A stretch of 34,927 bases of DNA from Novosphingobium profundi. Lineage in GTDB: Bacteria > Pseudomonadota > Alphaproteobacteria > Sphingomonadales > Sphingomonadaceae. Location of the stretch: contig NZ_JABWCU010000031.1 in NCBI RefSeq assembly GCF_018491765.1, forward strand, positions 1 to 34,927, read 5' to 3'. The position numbers and the translations under genes are program-made. The notes beneath the pieces were generated by a model. It saw only the letters and a list, made by a program, of their open reading frames with translations, did no database searches and was not told the origin of the DNA. This document shows positions 1 to 7,873 of this stretch, piece after piece. Each line of letters begins with the position of its first letter. Position 1 is the first letter of the stretch.

Positions 1-120
1 GTCGTGCTGGTGCCGGGCGTCGGTCGCATCACTTTCGCCACGGACAAGACCACCGCGCGCCTGGCCGGGGAATTCTACGGCAACGCGATCAACGTGATGC
101 GCGGCGCCGAGGCGGCGAGT
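1..120 (+). pseudogene. truncated bifunctional class II aldolase / short-chain dehydrogenase (rhamnulose-phosphate aldolase type), internal fragment
   Basis: Frame 1 reads a stretch containing VPGVGRITFATDK and AGEFYGNAINVMRGAEA. This strongly resembles the linker region between the aldolase and dehydrogenase halves of bifunctional rhamnulose-1-phosphate aldolase/alcohol dehydrogenase proteins, where the family goes on for roughly 250-280 further residues. Here the similarity stops at about base 120. The frame then stays open to base 993, but only as the antisense of the response regulator that ends at 127, so the dehydrogenase half is missing. The left part lies outside the window. Seen: the motif and its abrupt loss. 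Known: family architecture, from memory. Inferred: a deletion or rearrangement placed the two-component genes against the broken gene. A shorter natural variant ending near here cannot be excluded. Confidence 0.55.
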
Positions 121-126
121 GCGTGC

Positions 127-924
127 TTAGTGGACGAAGCGCGCGATCACGTCGCGGTAGCTGCGCGAGACTTTTACCTGTGCACCCGAATCGAGCACCA
201 GGAAGCATTCGCCGTTGGTGTGCGGCTTGACCTGGCGGACCTGGTTCAAGTTGACGATGGTCGAGCGATGGACGCGCTGGAACACGCGCGGGTCGAGCCG
301 GCGTTCGAGGTCCTTCATCGTCTCGCGCAGGATCAGCGAATTGTCGGCGGTGCGGATGCACATGTAGTCGCCCGCCGCCTCGATGTGCTCGATCGAATCG
401 ACGTCGATGCGGAAGATCTGGCCGCGATCCTTGATGTTGATGAGTTTTTCGTAGCGGTCGGCGTTGGGGTCGGTGTCCTCGGGGATCGCATCGACCGCAT
501 CGGGCGCCACTTCGGCGAGAACCGTCTTGAGCTTCTCGGCCTCCTCCGCCGAGCGCTTGTCGGCCAGGCGCTGGCGCACGCGCGCGAGGGTGTCGTCGAG
601 CTTGCTCTCGTCGACCGGCTTCATCAGGTAGTTGACCGCGTTGGCCTCGAAGGCGCGCACGGCGTGCTCCTGGTAGGCGGTGACGAAGACGATCAGCGGC
701 GGCTCGATCTCCATCACGCCCTTGACGACCGAGAAGCCGTCGAAGCCGGGCATCTGGATGTCGAGGAAGACGAGGTCGGGCTTTTCGGTCTTGATCTTGC
801 GGATGGCCTCGCGGCCGTTCGAGCACGTGTCGATGATCTCGACGTCGGGGTATTTCTCGAGGCGCAGTTGCAGGCCTTGAATGGCCAGCTTCTCGTCGTC
901 GACAAGGATCGTGCGAATGGTCAT
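127..924 (-). CDS. LytTR-family two-component response regulator
   Basis: A 265-residue response regulator of the LytR/AlgR type. The N-terminal receiver domain (about residues 1-120) has the acidic pair D9-D10, phospho-acceptor D55 in the context FLDIQMPG and the conserved lysine in YLMKPVD near residue 102. A linker follows, then a LytTR DNA-binding domain (about 165-262) with the typical EAAGDYMCIRT and VHRSTIVNL segments. It presumably binds promoter DNA when phosphorylated by the kinase encoded immediately upstream. The ATG at 924 has a good GGAG ribosome site about 9 bases upstream. The kinase stop lies 65 bases upstream, so both genes are probably one minus-strand operon. Target genes are unknown. 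The gene's 3' end abuts a truncated aldolase on the other strand. Confidence 0.95.
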   Translation of the reverse strand: MTIRTILVDDEKLAIQGLQLRLEKYPDVEIIDTCSNGREAIRKIKTEKPDLVFLDIQMPGFDGFSVVKGVMEIEPPLIVFVTAYQEHAVRAFEANAVNYLMKPVDESKLDDTLARVRQRLADKRSAEEAEKLKTVLAEVAPDAVDAIPEDTDPNADRYEKLINIKDRGQIFRIDVDSIEHIEAAGDYMCIRTADNSLILRETMKDLERRLDPRVFQRVHRSTIVNLNQVRQVKPHTNGECFLVLDSGAQVKVSRSYRDVIARFVH

Positions 925-989
925 GTCTTTACTACTCCGGAAAGAGGCACAATGCGCGCCGTCCCCCTATGTTCCCGGCCGGATGAACC

Positions 990-2162
990 TTAGCGTTGCG
1001 CCATCGCGGCAACGCGCGGTCCGCCCGGCGTCTCTTCTTCGGCCTCGTCGCGGCGCTCGGCGGGAATCTCGATGAGGACGGCAAAGCCCCCCTCGACCGG
1101 TTCGACCGTCTCGAACCGGTGATGCGCGCCATAGGCCTGCGACAGCCTGTCCCGAATGTTAGAAAGGCCCACACCGGTCGAAACCGGCTCCCCTCCATCA
1201 TAGGTCATGCCCGACAACCTGTTGTCGGTCGTGGGGCTTTGCAAGCCCGGCCCGGTATCCGAGACGGTAATGCGAAGCGTGGACCCGATGAGTTGCGTGG
1301 CGATGGTGATCTCGGCCCCCGATTCCTGCTGGCTCACGGCATATTTGATGGCGTTCTCGACCAGCGGCTGGAGCAGCAGCGAGGGCAGCAGGCACTTCTG
1401 CGTCGCCTCGTCGATGGTGAAGGTGGTGCGCAGGCGTTCCTCGAAGCGCATGCGCTCGATGTCGAGGTAGAGCATCAGCGTCTCGACTTCCTGCGCCACG
1501 GTGACGCGCGCCGAAGGCTTGTTGACCAGCGTGTAGCGCAGGAACGAGGAGAGGCGGCTCAGCATCGCATTGGCCGGCTCGGTCTGCTTCAGCAGCACCA
1601 GGGTCGAGATCGAGTTCAGCGTATTGAACAGGAAGTGCGGGTTGAGCTGGTAGCGCAGCATGGCGAGCTGCGCGCTCGTCGCCTGGCTCTCGAGCCGGAT
1701 CAGCTGGTCGTTCTGCTCTTCCACCTGGAGGTAGAAGTTGATCGCGTAGTAGAGCGCCGACCAGGCGCCCAGCAGTGTCGCGTCGATGTAGAGCACGCCC
1801 AGGAACAGCTGGGTGAAGCTGGCCTCGCTGTCGGTGCGCCACAAGGACCAGACCCAGGCATCGATGAAGGCGTGGAGCGAGACGGCGGCGGCCAGGATCA
1901 CCGCGGTAAGGCCCCAGGTGATGATCGGGCGCCGGGTGATCAGCCCCCGGTAGATCACCGAGAGCACCAGCGAGATCGAGAAGCCGGTGATGGTCTGGAT
2001 CAGCACCAGCACCAGCGAGGTCAGCGGCTGGTTGTTGGCGATCATCGACATCGTGCGCAGCAGCATCGCGCCGGCCCAGCCGGCGGTCTGGAGGCGCCAG
2101 AAGGCCTTGTCCTTGTTCGCGAAGAACGGAATCGGCTGGATCGGCAGGACGCTCATGGCCAT
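990..2162 (-). CDS. LytS-type sensor histidine kinase (His_kinase/HATPase_c)
   Basis: A 390-residue membrane histidine kinase. The N-terminal half (about residues 25-145) contains four hydrophobic membrane segments and no recognisable extracytoplasmic sensor domain. A short coiled linker leads to the PF06580-type dimerisation/phosphotransfer region, with the phospho-accepting histidine H176 in LNPHFLFN. The C-terminal ATPase domain shows an N-box (VENAIKYAV), a G1 box (DTGPGL) and a G2-like GVGLSNIRDRL. It should phosphorylate the LytTR regulator encoded 65 bases downstream. The start could be the ATG at 2162 or the ATG two codons later. The gene follows the DsbA-like gene by about 50 bases on the same strand, so co-transcription with the periplasmic thiol oxidoreductase and M48 protease is possible. 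Confidence 0.95.
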   Translation of the reverse strand: MAMSVLPIQPIPFFANKDKAFWRLQTAGWAGAMLLRTMSMIANNQPLTSLVLVLIQTITGFSISLVLSVIYRGLITRRPIITWGLTAVILAAAVSLHAFIDAWVWSLWRTDSEASFTQLFLGVLYIDATLLGAWSALYYAINFYLQVEEQNDQLIRLESQATSAQLAMLRYQLNPHFLFNTLNSISTLVLLKQTEPANAMLSRLSSFLRYTLVNKPSARVTVAQEVETLMLYLDIERMRFEERLRTTFTIDEATQKCLLPSLLLQPLVENAIKYAVSQQESGAEITIATQLIGSTLRITVSDTGPGLQSPTTDNRLSGMTYDGGEPVSTGVGLSNIRDRLSQAYGAHHRFETVEPVEGGFAVLIEIPAERRDEAEEETPGGPRVAAMAQR

Positions 2163-2215
2163 GGGTCTAGCCTAATTCGCCGCGTGGCCGAAATGGAAGG
2201 GGCGAGCCAAGGGGA

Positions 2216-2935
2216 TCAACCGTCCTGCTTCTGCGACTGGCTGGCCGTGGCGTCCTCGAGCGCGCGCGAAAGCTGGTCCATGCCCACCGCGCCCGCGATC
2301 AGGTTGTCGCCCGCCACCCAGCTCGGCGTGCCCGAGAAGCCGAGCCGCCCGGCGAGCTTGAGATTGCGCTGGAGTTCCTCCTCGACGGTGGGGCTGGCCG
2401 CGACGCGGCGCGCGCGCTCCATGTCGAGGCCGACTTGTTTCGCCACCGCCTCGATGGTCGGCTCGTCGACCTGCCCGGCCGCGTACATCGCATCGTGGAA
2501 GGCCGGATACTTGCCCTGCTCGGCCGCCGCGAGCGCCATGCGCGCCGCCGCCGGGCTGGCCGGGCTGATGATCGGCAGCTCGCGCACGACGATGCGCAAG
2601 TCCGGGTTGCGCGCGAGCAGTTCCTTCAAGTCGGGCAGGCTCTGGCGGCAATAGCCGCAGGCGAAGTCGCTGAATTCGACGAGCGTGGTCTTGCCCCGCG
2701 GGTTGCCGAGGACGGCGCCGGGGAAGGGGGTCTCGACGCTCTCACGCACGTCGGCGAGCTGTTCGCGGGACTGGCGCTTTTGCAGGTTCTCCATTGCCAT
2801 CGGCAGGATTTCGGGGTGTTCGAGGATGTAGTCGCGCACGACGTGCTCGACGGCGATCCTGCCGCCGTACCATCCCCCCGCGCCCAGGATCGCGAGCCCT
2901 GCGAGAGTTGCTGCCAGCTTGCTACCCGTTCCCAT
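2216..2935 (-). CDS. DsbA/ScsC-like thiol:disulfide oxidoreductase
   Basis: From the ATG at 2935 this is a 239-residue exported thioredoxin-fold protein. The N-terminus is a hydrophobic anchor or signal (residues 5-24). It is followed by a short helical segment with YILEHPEILPMAMENLQ, typical of the N-terminal domain of ScsC/Com1-like DsbA proteins. The DsbA fold carries the redox motif CGYC (C93, C96) and a cis-proline region reading SGTPSWV. It is expected to form or isomerise disulfides in the periplasm. The open frame extends to a TTG at 2962; I prefer the ATG because the hydrophobic segment then starts at the N-terminus, although its ribosome site is modest. It lies 66 bases after the M48 protease gene and 53 bases before the kinase gene. 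Confidence 0.92.
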   Translation of the reverse strand: MGTGSKLAATLAGLAILGAGGWYGGRIAVEHVVRDYILEHPEILPMAMENLQKRQSREQLADVRESVETPFPGAVLGNPRGKTTLVEFSDFACGYCRQSLPDLKELLARNPDLRIVVRELPIISPASPAAARMALAAAEQGKYPAFHDAMYAAGQVDEPTIEAVAKQVGLDMERARRVAASPTVEEELQRNLKLAGRLGFSGTPSWVAGDNLIAGAVGMDQLSRALEDATASQSQKQDG

Positions 2936-3001
2936 GCTTCGTTCGAATCCTGTCCGTGCCAAGTGCCTAGCGCGCCATGCGCGGCGCGGTTCCCGCCTGC
3001 C

Positions 3002-4363
3002 TTAGCGACGCTTGGAACCTTGTTCCAGTTCGGCGCGCGCCTGCATCTCGATATCCTGTGCGCGCAGCCAGTCGGCCGAGTACTGGGGCAGACCCGCCTC
3101 GGCGGCCTGGGCGCTGCGCAGCGCTTCGGACATGCGGCCCGAGAGCACCTGTTGTTCGGCGCTGGCAAGGTAGGCGCGGGGCATGTCGTTGTCCTGCGCG
3201 TAGATCATGCCCAGCTGGTACCAGGCGAAAGGGTTGTCGCGGTCGCGCACGACCGCCGCCTTGAGCACCTCGCGCGCCTCGTCGTGGAAGGCGGGGTCCT
3301 CGGTCGCGATCAGCGCGTGGCCGAAGAGCGTGGCGATGAGTGGCTGGTTGCCGGTTTCCTGCGTCGCCTCGCGCAAGGGGGCGAGCGCATCGCGCGGGCG
3401 TCCGCTCTCGAGCAGGATCTGGCCCTGCATCTCGAGGAAATAGGGATCGTGCGGATCCTCGGCGATGAGGGCGGCGACTTCGGCCTTCGCCTTGTCGAAC
3501 TCGGACTCGCGGTGATAGGCGTAGGCCCTGGCGTAATGGGCGGGGATCGAGGTGTCGCTGGGGGGAAACTTCTGGAACACCAGGCGCGGTTCGGCAAGAT
3601 AGCCGAAGAGCTTGGCCTTCATCCGCACGAAGCGCTTCTGCAGTGCGGGGTCGTCGGGCTTCGCCCAGGCCGGGTCCTTCTGGTAGGTGTCCTGGAGGGT
3701 CTGGATGCGATCGCCGGTGAGCGGGTGGGTGGAATAAAACTCGTCGCCGTCCTGCGGCATGTAGCCGTGGCGCAGTTCCAGGTTCTGCAGCTTCTTGAAG
3801 AATTCCACCGAGCCGCGCCCGCTGATCCCGGCCTTGGAGAGGTAGTCCGCGCCCGCCGCGTCGGCCGAGGCTTCCTGCGAGCGGGTATAGGCGAGGTAGT
3901 TGCCCATGGCCGCCTGCTGGCCCGCCATCATCACCCCCATGCCCGCTTCGGCGCTGCCCGCCACGGCCGCCGCCGCGCCCAGCAGCAACGAGAGGATCGA
4001 GATGTGCCCGGCCATCTTGGCGCCCGGCTGGAGTACCGCGTGGCCGCCGGTGACGTGGCCCAGTTCGTGGGCGATCACGCCCTGCACTTCGGCGGCGGTG
4101 TCGGCCTCGTTGATAAGCCCCGCGTTGACGTAGACCGCCTGCCCGCCCGCCACGAAGGCGTTCACGTTCATGTCGTTGACGAGCACGATGTCGACGTTCG
4201 CGGGCTGGAGCCCGGCGGCCTCGATCAGCGGCGCGGCCATGTCGTGAAGCAGCGATTCGGTCTCGGCGTCGCGCAGGATCGATTGCGCCGCCGCCGGGGT
4301 GGCGGACCACCCGAACAGCGCCAGGAACGAAAGTGCGAGTGCGGTGAAACGCAGGAGGGGCAT
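3002..4363 (-). CDS. M48 family zinc metalloprotease with C-terminal TPR-like repeats (BepA-like)
   Basis: A 453-residue periplasmic protease. It has a clear signal peptide at residues 1-27 (cleavage after PAAA), and an M48 peptidase domain with the zinc motif HELGH (99-103) and the downstream zinc-ligand glutamate in SQEASADAAG near residue 164. A hydrophobic patch at 118-150 is typical of this family. The C-terminal part (about 250-450) is alanine-rich helical repeats resembling TPRs, the arrangement of BepA/YfgC, which degrades and assembles outer-membrane proteins. The open frame extends upstream to 4483, but the ATG at 4363 begins the signal peptide and follows a GGAG-like sequence closely, so I chose it. 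It is probably first in an operon with the DsbA-like gene. Confidence 0.95.
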   Translation of the reverse strand: MPLLRFTALALSFLALFGWSATPAAAQSILRDAETESLLHDMAAPLIEAAGLQPANVDIVLVNDMNVNAFVAGGQAVYVNAGLINEADTAAEVQGVIAHELGHVTGGHAVLQPGAKMAGHISILSLLLGAAAAVAGSAEAGMGVMMAGQQAAMGNYLAYTRSQEASADAAGADYLSKAGISGRGSVEFFKKLQNLELRHGYMPQDGDEFYSTHPLTGDRIQTLQDTYQKDPAWAKPDDPALQKRFVRMKAKLFGYLAEPRLVFQKFPPSDTSIPAHYARAYAYHRESEFDKAKAEVAALIAEDPHDPYFLEMQGQILLESGRPRDALAPLREATQETGNQPLIATLFGHALIATEDPAFHDEAREVLKAAVVRDRDNPFAWYQLGMIYAQDNDMPRAYLASAEQQVLSGRMSEALRSAQAAEAGLPQYSADWLRAQDIEMQARAELEQGSKRR

Positions 4364-4519
4364 GTTGCTTGTAGGACCTCTCGGGCCTGAACCGGTGCTG
4401 AAGCCCGGGGGCGGAATGGCCCGGAGCGGGCCCCTCCCATGGGCGCGTGGGCCCAGCCTAGCGAGCGCGTCGCACCCTGCCAAGCACGCGGTCGACTTCG
4501 GGCGGCAAGGCCCGGTCGC

Positions 4520-5896
4520 TCAATCCTCGAGCAGGTGGCGGGCGGCGCGATCGAGCAGGCGCGCGTCGTCGCCCACTTCGCCCAGCAGCACGAGCTGACC
4601 ATCGGGCGTGCGGCGCGCGACAAGGACGGTGAACTCCCCGCTTTCGCCGGCTTGCTCAAGCGGCCGGGGCGGCATGCGACGCAGCGCCTCGAGCAAGTCC
4701 TCGTGGCGCGCGCGCAGGGCGTGGGTGTCGCCAGCCGCCGCGCGGCGCTCGGCGCGTTCGGCCTGGACCAGTGCCTTGAGCCCGCCCGGGGTCTGCGCGA
4801 GCACATCGGCAAAGGCGCCGCGGGCCACTTCGCGGCGACGGCCATGCGCGATGGCGGTGGCGATTTCGGTGAGGCGGGTCTTGTCGTAGTTCGCACCGAA
4901 GACGAGCTTGACGAGCGGGATCAGCGGCGCGCGATCCTGCGCGACAAGCCCGGCCTCGGCCAGCAGCGCGGCGTAGCCGGCGGGGTCTTCGCCAACGGCG
5001 AGCGCGAAATCGTAGGCGTGCGCGATCGCGGCATAGAGGGCCTTGCGCGAACGGGTCTCGCAGCCTTCGGCACGCCGGGCCTCCTCGCGCGCGGCGTCGA
5101 GCCAGGCGGCCAGTGCGCGCGGGGCTTCGCTTGCCGGCGCAGCGGCGGCGTCCGGTTCGGAAGGAATCGCCATCGCGGCGGTGCTCTCGAGGCCGAACTG
5201 CGCCACGGGAAGTTCGAGCGCGGGCAGAAATTCACCGGGAAAGCTGAAATCGGCGTCGGCCGGCCCATCGGCCCATTCGGTCATCGGTGCGGCTTCGCGC
5301 AGCATGGCGGGCACGTGCGGCGCGGCCGGGGCCTCGCGACGCGCGCTGGCTTGCGCTTCGCCCAGTGTCTTCCAGTTGATCACGCCGTAGATCGCATCGA
5401 TCGCCGCATCGTCGCGCGAGAAGGGCAGGAGAATGCCACGGTAGAGCGTCGTGTCGCCGCGCTGGTTGACGAATTCGGCCTCGAACCCGATCGGCGCCTG
5501 GTTGGCCAGGATCTGCATGTAATGGTCGGTGATGCGCGAGAGCAGCGAGCGGCTGGGCACGTCGGAGAGGCGGCGCAAGGCGTCCCCGCGCACGTCGCAT
5601 TCCTCGGCCAGTGCGGAACCAACATAGCGCACCAGCGGGTTGTCGATGCCTTCGGCGAAATCGAGCAGGACCGAATGCGGGCCGAAGTCGTCGAGTTCCT
5701 CGGGGTGGAGGTCGTCGGTGTGGGGAAAGGCGCGCTCGCCCAGCAGGCTGGCCCAGAAATTGTAGGTACGCACCTGCATGCGACGCTCGTCGCGTCCGAC
5801 TTCGGCGGTGTCGCTTTCGCGCGTGGCGTCCATCTCTTCGTTCTGGTCCTCAAAAGTCGCGTCGGAACCGGAAAACTGACCGCGCATCGTATCCAT
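4520..5896 (-). CDS. PAS-like domain protein of unknown function
   Basis: A 458-residue soluble protein from the preferred ATG at 5896 (GGGGA 8 bases upstream); an in-frame ATG at 5932 would add 12 residues but has no ribosome site. The N-terminal region, from about residue 40 to 180, reads like the PAS-type sensor common in alphaproteobacteria (PAS_5-like), with YNFWASLLG, HSVLLDFAEG, NPLVRYVGSAL and a late GDTTLYRGILLPFS strand. An alanine/proline-rich linker follows. The C-terminal half (about 290-458) is helical and I do not recognise it. There is no kinase, cyclase, EAL or DNA-binding motif. It is perhaps a signalling or scaffold protein; its ligand is unknown. The MFS exporter gene lies about 100 bases upstream on the same strand. 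Confidence 0.8.
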   Translation of the reverse strand: MDTMRGQFSGSDATFEDQNEEMDATRESDTAEVGRDERRMQVRTYNFWASLLGERAFPHTDDLHPEELDDFGPHSVLLDFAEGIDNPLVRYVGSALAEECDVRGDALRRLSDVPSRSLLSRITDHYMQILANQAPIGFEAEFVNQRGDTTLYRGILLPFSRDDAAIDAIYGVINWKTLGEAQASARREAPAAPHVPAMLREAAPMTEWADGPADADFSFPGEFLPALELPVAQFGLESTAAMAIPSEPDAAAAPASEAPRALAAWLDAAREEARRAEGCETRSRKALYAAIAHAYDFALAVGEDPAGYAALLAEAGLVAQDRAPLIPLVKLVFGANYDKTRLTEIATAIAHGRRREVARGAFADVLAQTPGGLKALVQAERAERRAAAGDTHALRARHEDLLEALRRMPPRPLEQAGESGEFTVLVARRTPDGQLVLLGEVGDDARLLDRAARHLLED

Positions 5897-5997
5897 GTGG
5901 AATCCCCAAGTTTCCGACTGGACACCTGTCATGACGCATCGTGGTAAATTAATGTTTAAGCGCGCTCAGGGGGAAACGTTGAATATCGTCTGGCGCG

Positions 5998-7281
5998 TCA
6001 GGTCTGGCGCACGACGCCTTCGCCCAGCTTGGGCAAGGGGGCGAGCACGCGCAAGGCGATGAAGGAGACCAGCAGCACCAGGGCCCCGGCGTGGAGGGTG
6101 AAGGGCAACCCCTGCCAGTCGGCCACCGCGCCCCAGACCCAGGCGCCGATCGCCATGCCGCCGAACGTGACGGCCTGGTAGATCGAGAGGCAGCGGCCCA
6201 GGATCGCGTCGGGCGAACGCAGCTGCACGGCGGTGTTGACCGTGGTCATGATCAGCACCCAAGCCATTCCCGAAAGGAACGCGGCGGGCATCGCGAAGGC
6301 GATCGAGTGCGCCTGCGCCACGATCGAGAGCGAGACGACGAACAGCCCTGCGCCCAGCGTCAGGATGCCTTCCATGCCCAGCTTGTGGCGGATCGTCGAG
6401 CCGAACGGCGCGGCGAGGATCGAGCCCATGCCGAACAGGCCGAGCAGCGTGCCGTAACCGATCTCGCTGCCCTCGATCTGGTCGCTGACCACGGTCGGCA
6501 ACAGCGCCTGATAGGCCGCGATGCTGAAGCCCAGCGCGAAGCTGCGGGTGAGGATGCGGCGGATCGGGCGGGTCGTCGCGCAATAGGTGATGCCGACCCA
6601 GACCGCAGGGAGGATCGGGCGCGGCTGTGGGCGGCGATGCTCGGGGTGCCAGCGCAGCAGCACGCAGATGAGGCCGACGTAACTTACCGCGTTGATCGCG
6701 AAGGCGAACGAGACGTCCCACAAGGAGATCAGCAGCCCGCCGAGCGCCGGCCCGACCGAGCGCGCGATGTTGAACGAGATCGAGTTGAGCGCGATCGCCT
6801 GGGGGATCTGCCCCGAGGGCACCACCTGGCGCACCGAGGCCTGCCAGGCGGGTGCGTTGAGCGCGGTGCCGATACCCACCGTCAGCGTGAAGGCGAGCAG
6901 AAGGAACGGCGAGATCAGCCCGGCGTAGGTAAGCCCGGCCAGCATGCTCGAGACCACCAGCATGCCCGATTGCGCGCAGAGCATGACCACGCGCCGGTCG
7001 TAGTTGTCGGCGATCGCGCCCGCGAACACGCCGAACAGCATGATCGGCACGGTGGCCGAGGCCTGGACCAGCGCGACGAGCTGGTGCGAGGGCGTCAGCT
7101 CGGTCATCAGCCAGGCGGCGGCCACGCCCTGCATCGTCGCGCCCAGGTTCGAAAACAGGTTGGCGATCCAGATCGCGCGGAAGACGGGGTAGCGGAACGG
7201 AGAGAAGGCGCCCGCCCGGGGGGTGCCGGGCGAAACCTGCGTCGCGGCGGACGGGTCGGCGCTGTCTTTTGTTTCTCTCAC
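5998..7281 (-). CDS. MFS exporter of the EntS/MFS_3 family
   Basis: A 427-residue major facilitator transporter with about 12 hydrophobic segments. The N-terminal motif FRYPVFRAIWIANLFSNLG and the loop DNYDRRVVML match the MFS_3/EntS group of proton-driven exporters (enterobactin, macrolides, other small molecules). The substrate cannot be told. The open frame runs upstream to 7509, but residues before the GTG at 7281 are arginine/serine-rich shadow of the DUF2141 gene. The GTG start gives a polar tail followed by the first transmembrane segment. It lies 64 bases downstream of the DUF2141 gene on the same strand, so a hydroxylase-DUF2141-MFS operon is plausible. Confidence 0.92.
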   Translation of the reverse strand: MRETKDSADPSAATQVSPGTPRAGAFSPFRYPVFRAIWIANLFSNLGATMQGVAAAWLMTELTPSHQLVALVQASATVPIMLFGVFAGAIADNYDRRVVMLCAQSGMLVVSSMLAGLTYAGLISPFLLLAFTLTVGIGTALNAPAWQASVRQVVPSGQIPQAIALNSISFNIARSVGPALGGLLISLWDVSFAFAINAVSYVGLICVLLRWHPEHRRPQPRPILPAVWVGITYCATTRPIRRILTRSFALGFSIAAYQALLPTVVSDQIEGSEIGYGTLLGLFGMGSILAAPFGSTIRHKLGMEGILTLGAGLFVVSLSIVAQAHSIAFAMPAAFLSGMAWVLIMTTVNTAVQLRSPDAILGRCLSIYQAVTFGGMAIGAWVWGAVADWQGLPFTLHAGALVLLVSFIALRVLAPLPKLGEGVVRQT

Positions 7282-7345
7282 TGGCTTGGCGTTAGGCCGG
7301 GTCGGCCTGCACGGCAAGGGTCCACACGCACGCGATGCGCGTGCG

Positions 7346-7873
7346 CTAGAGAAGGTAGCGCATCTTGATCGCGATGCGCAGCGTCTCGCTGTCGAGCCTG
7401 AAGGCGGCCTCGTCGAAGCGGGGCGGACCCATGCGCACGGGTGCATCGCGCGAAAAGCCATAGCCTTCGCGCGGGACGAGCAGCGCCTTGTCGAGCTTGC
7501 CGTTGGCATTTTCGTCGTGGACCAGCGAGACGGCGTATCGGCCCGGCGGCAGCGCCCCGAAATCGAGTGTGACGGGGCCGCTTGCCGGCACGATCAGGTG
7601 GTGCCCTTCGGGGTCCTTCGCGCAGTCGGGAAAGGCCTTGGGGTCGCGCGTCAGGCAGGCGAGGACTTGCCCCTTGTGCGAGCGCAAGTCGGTGATCGTC
7701 GCGATGACGTGGGCCTGGCCGGAGGCAGGAATCGCGGCCGGAGTGGCGGCCTGTCCGGTCGCGGCGAGCGAGAAGGCGAGCGCGGCGGCAAGCGCCGCGA
7801 TCAGGGCGCCGAGAGGCCCCTGTCGGTGCCGCAGAGGTGATCCCAGAACCGGAAGTAGAGGCCGTAATTGCAT
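7346..7873 (-). CDS. DUF2141 domain secreted protein
   Basis: A 175-residue exported protein. After a hydrophobic signal segment (about residues 20-43, ending ATGQAATPA) comes a beta-rich DUF2141 domain. Its hallmark is VHDENANGKLDKALLVPREGYGFS near residues 118-141, split by the conserved NGKLD. DUF2141 proteins are periplasmic or outer-membrane associated and have no assigned reaction. Two cysteines (C73, C84) may form a disulfide. The ATG at 7873 is the only usual start codon before the signal peptide. It lies inside the 3' end of the hydroxylase gene, giving a 73-base overlap in a different frame. This implies translational coupling, or that a non-standard start (a CTG near 7804) is used instead. 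Confidence 0.85.
   Translation of the reverse strand: MQLRPLLPVLGSPLRHRQGPLGALIAALAAALAFSLAATGQAATPAAIPASGQAHVIATITDLRSHKGQVLACLTRDPKAFPDCAKDPEGHHLIVPASGPVTLDFGALPPGRYAVSLVHDENANGKLDKALLVPREGYGFSRDAPVRMGPPRFDEAAFRLDSETLRIAIKMRYLL

Noticed and set aside
996..2654. A 552-codon plus-strand frame across the kinase and DsbA-like genes
   Set aside because: Shadow frame of two confidently assigned genes; composition is Arg/Gln/Glu-rich.
4418..4432. GGCCC/GGGCC hairpin downstream of the PAS-like gene as a terminator
   Set aside because: Short GC stem without any T tract on the transcribed strand; could be chance in GC-rich DNA.
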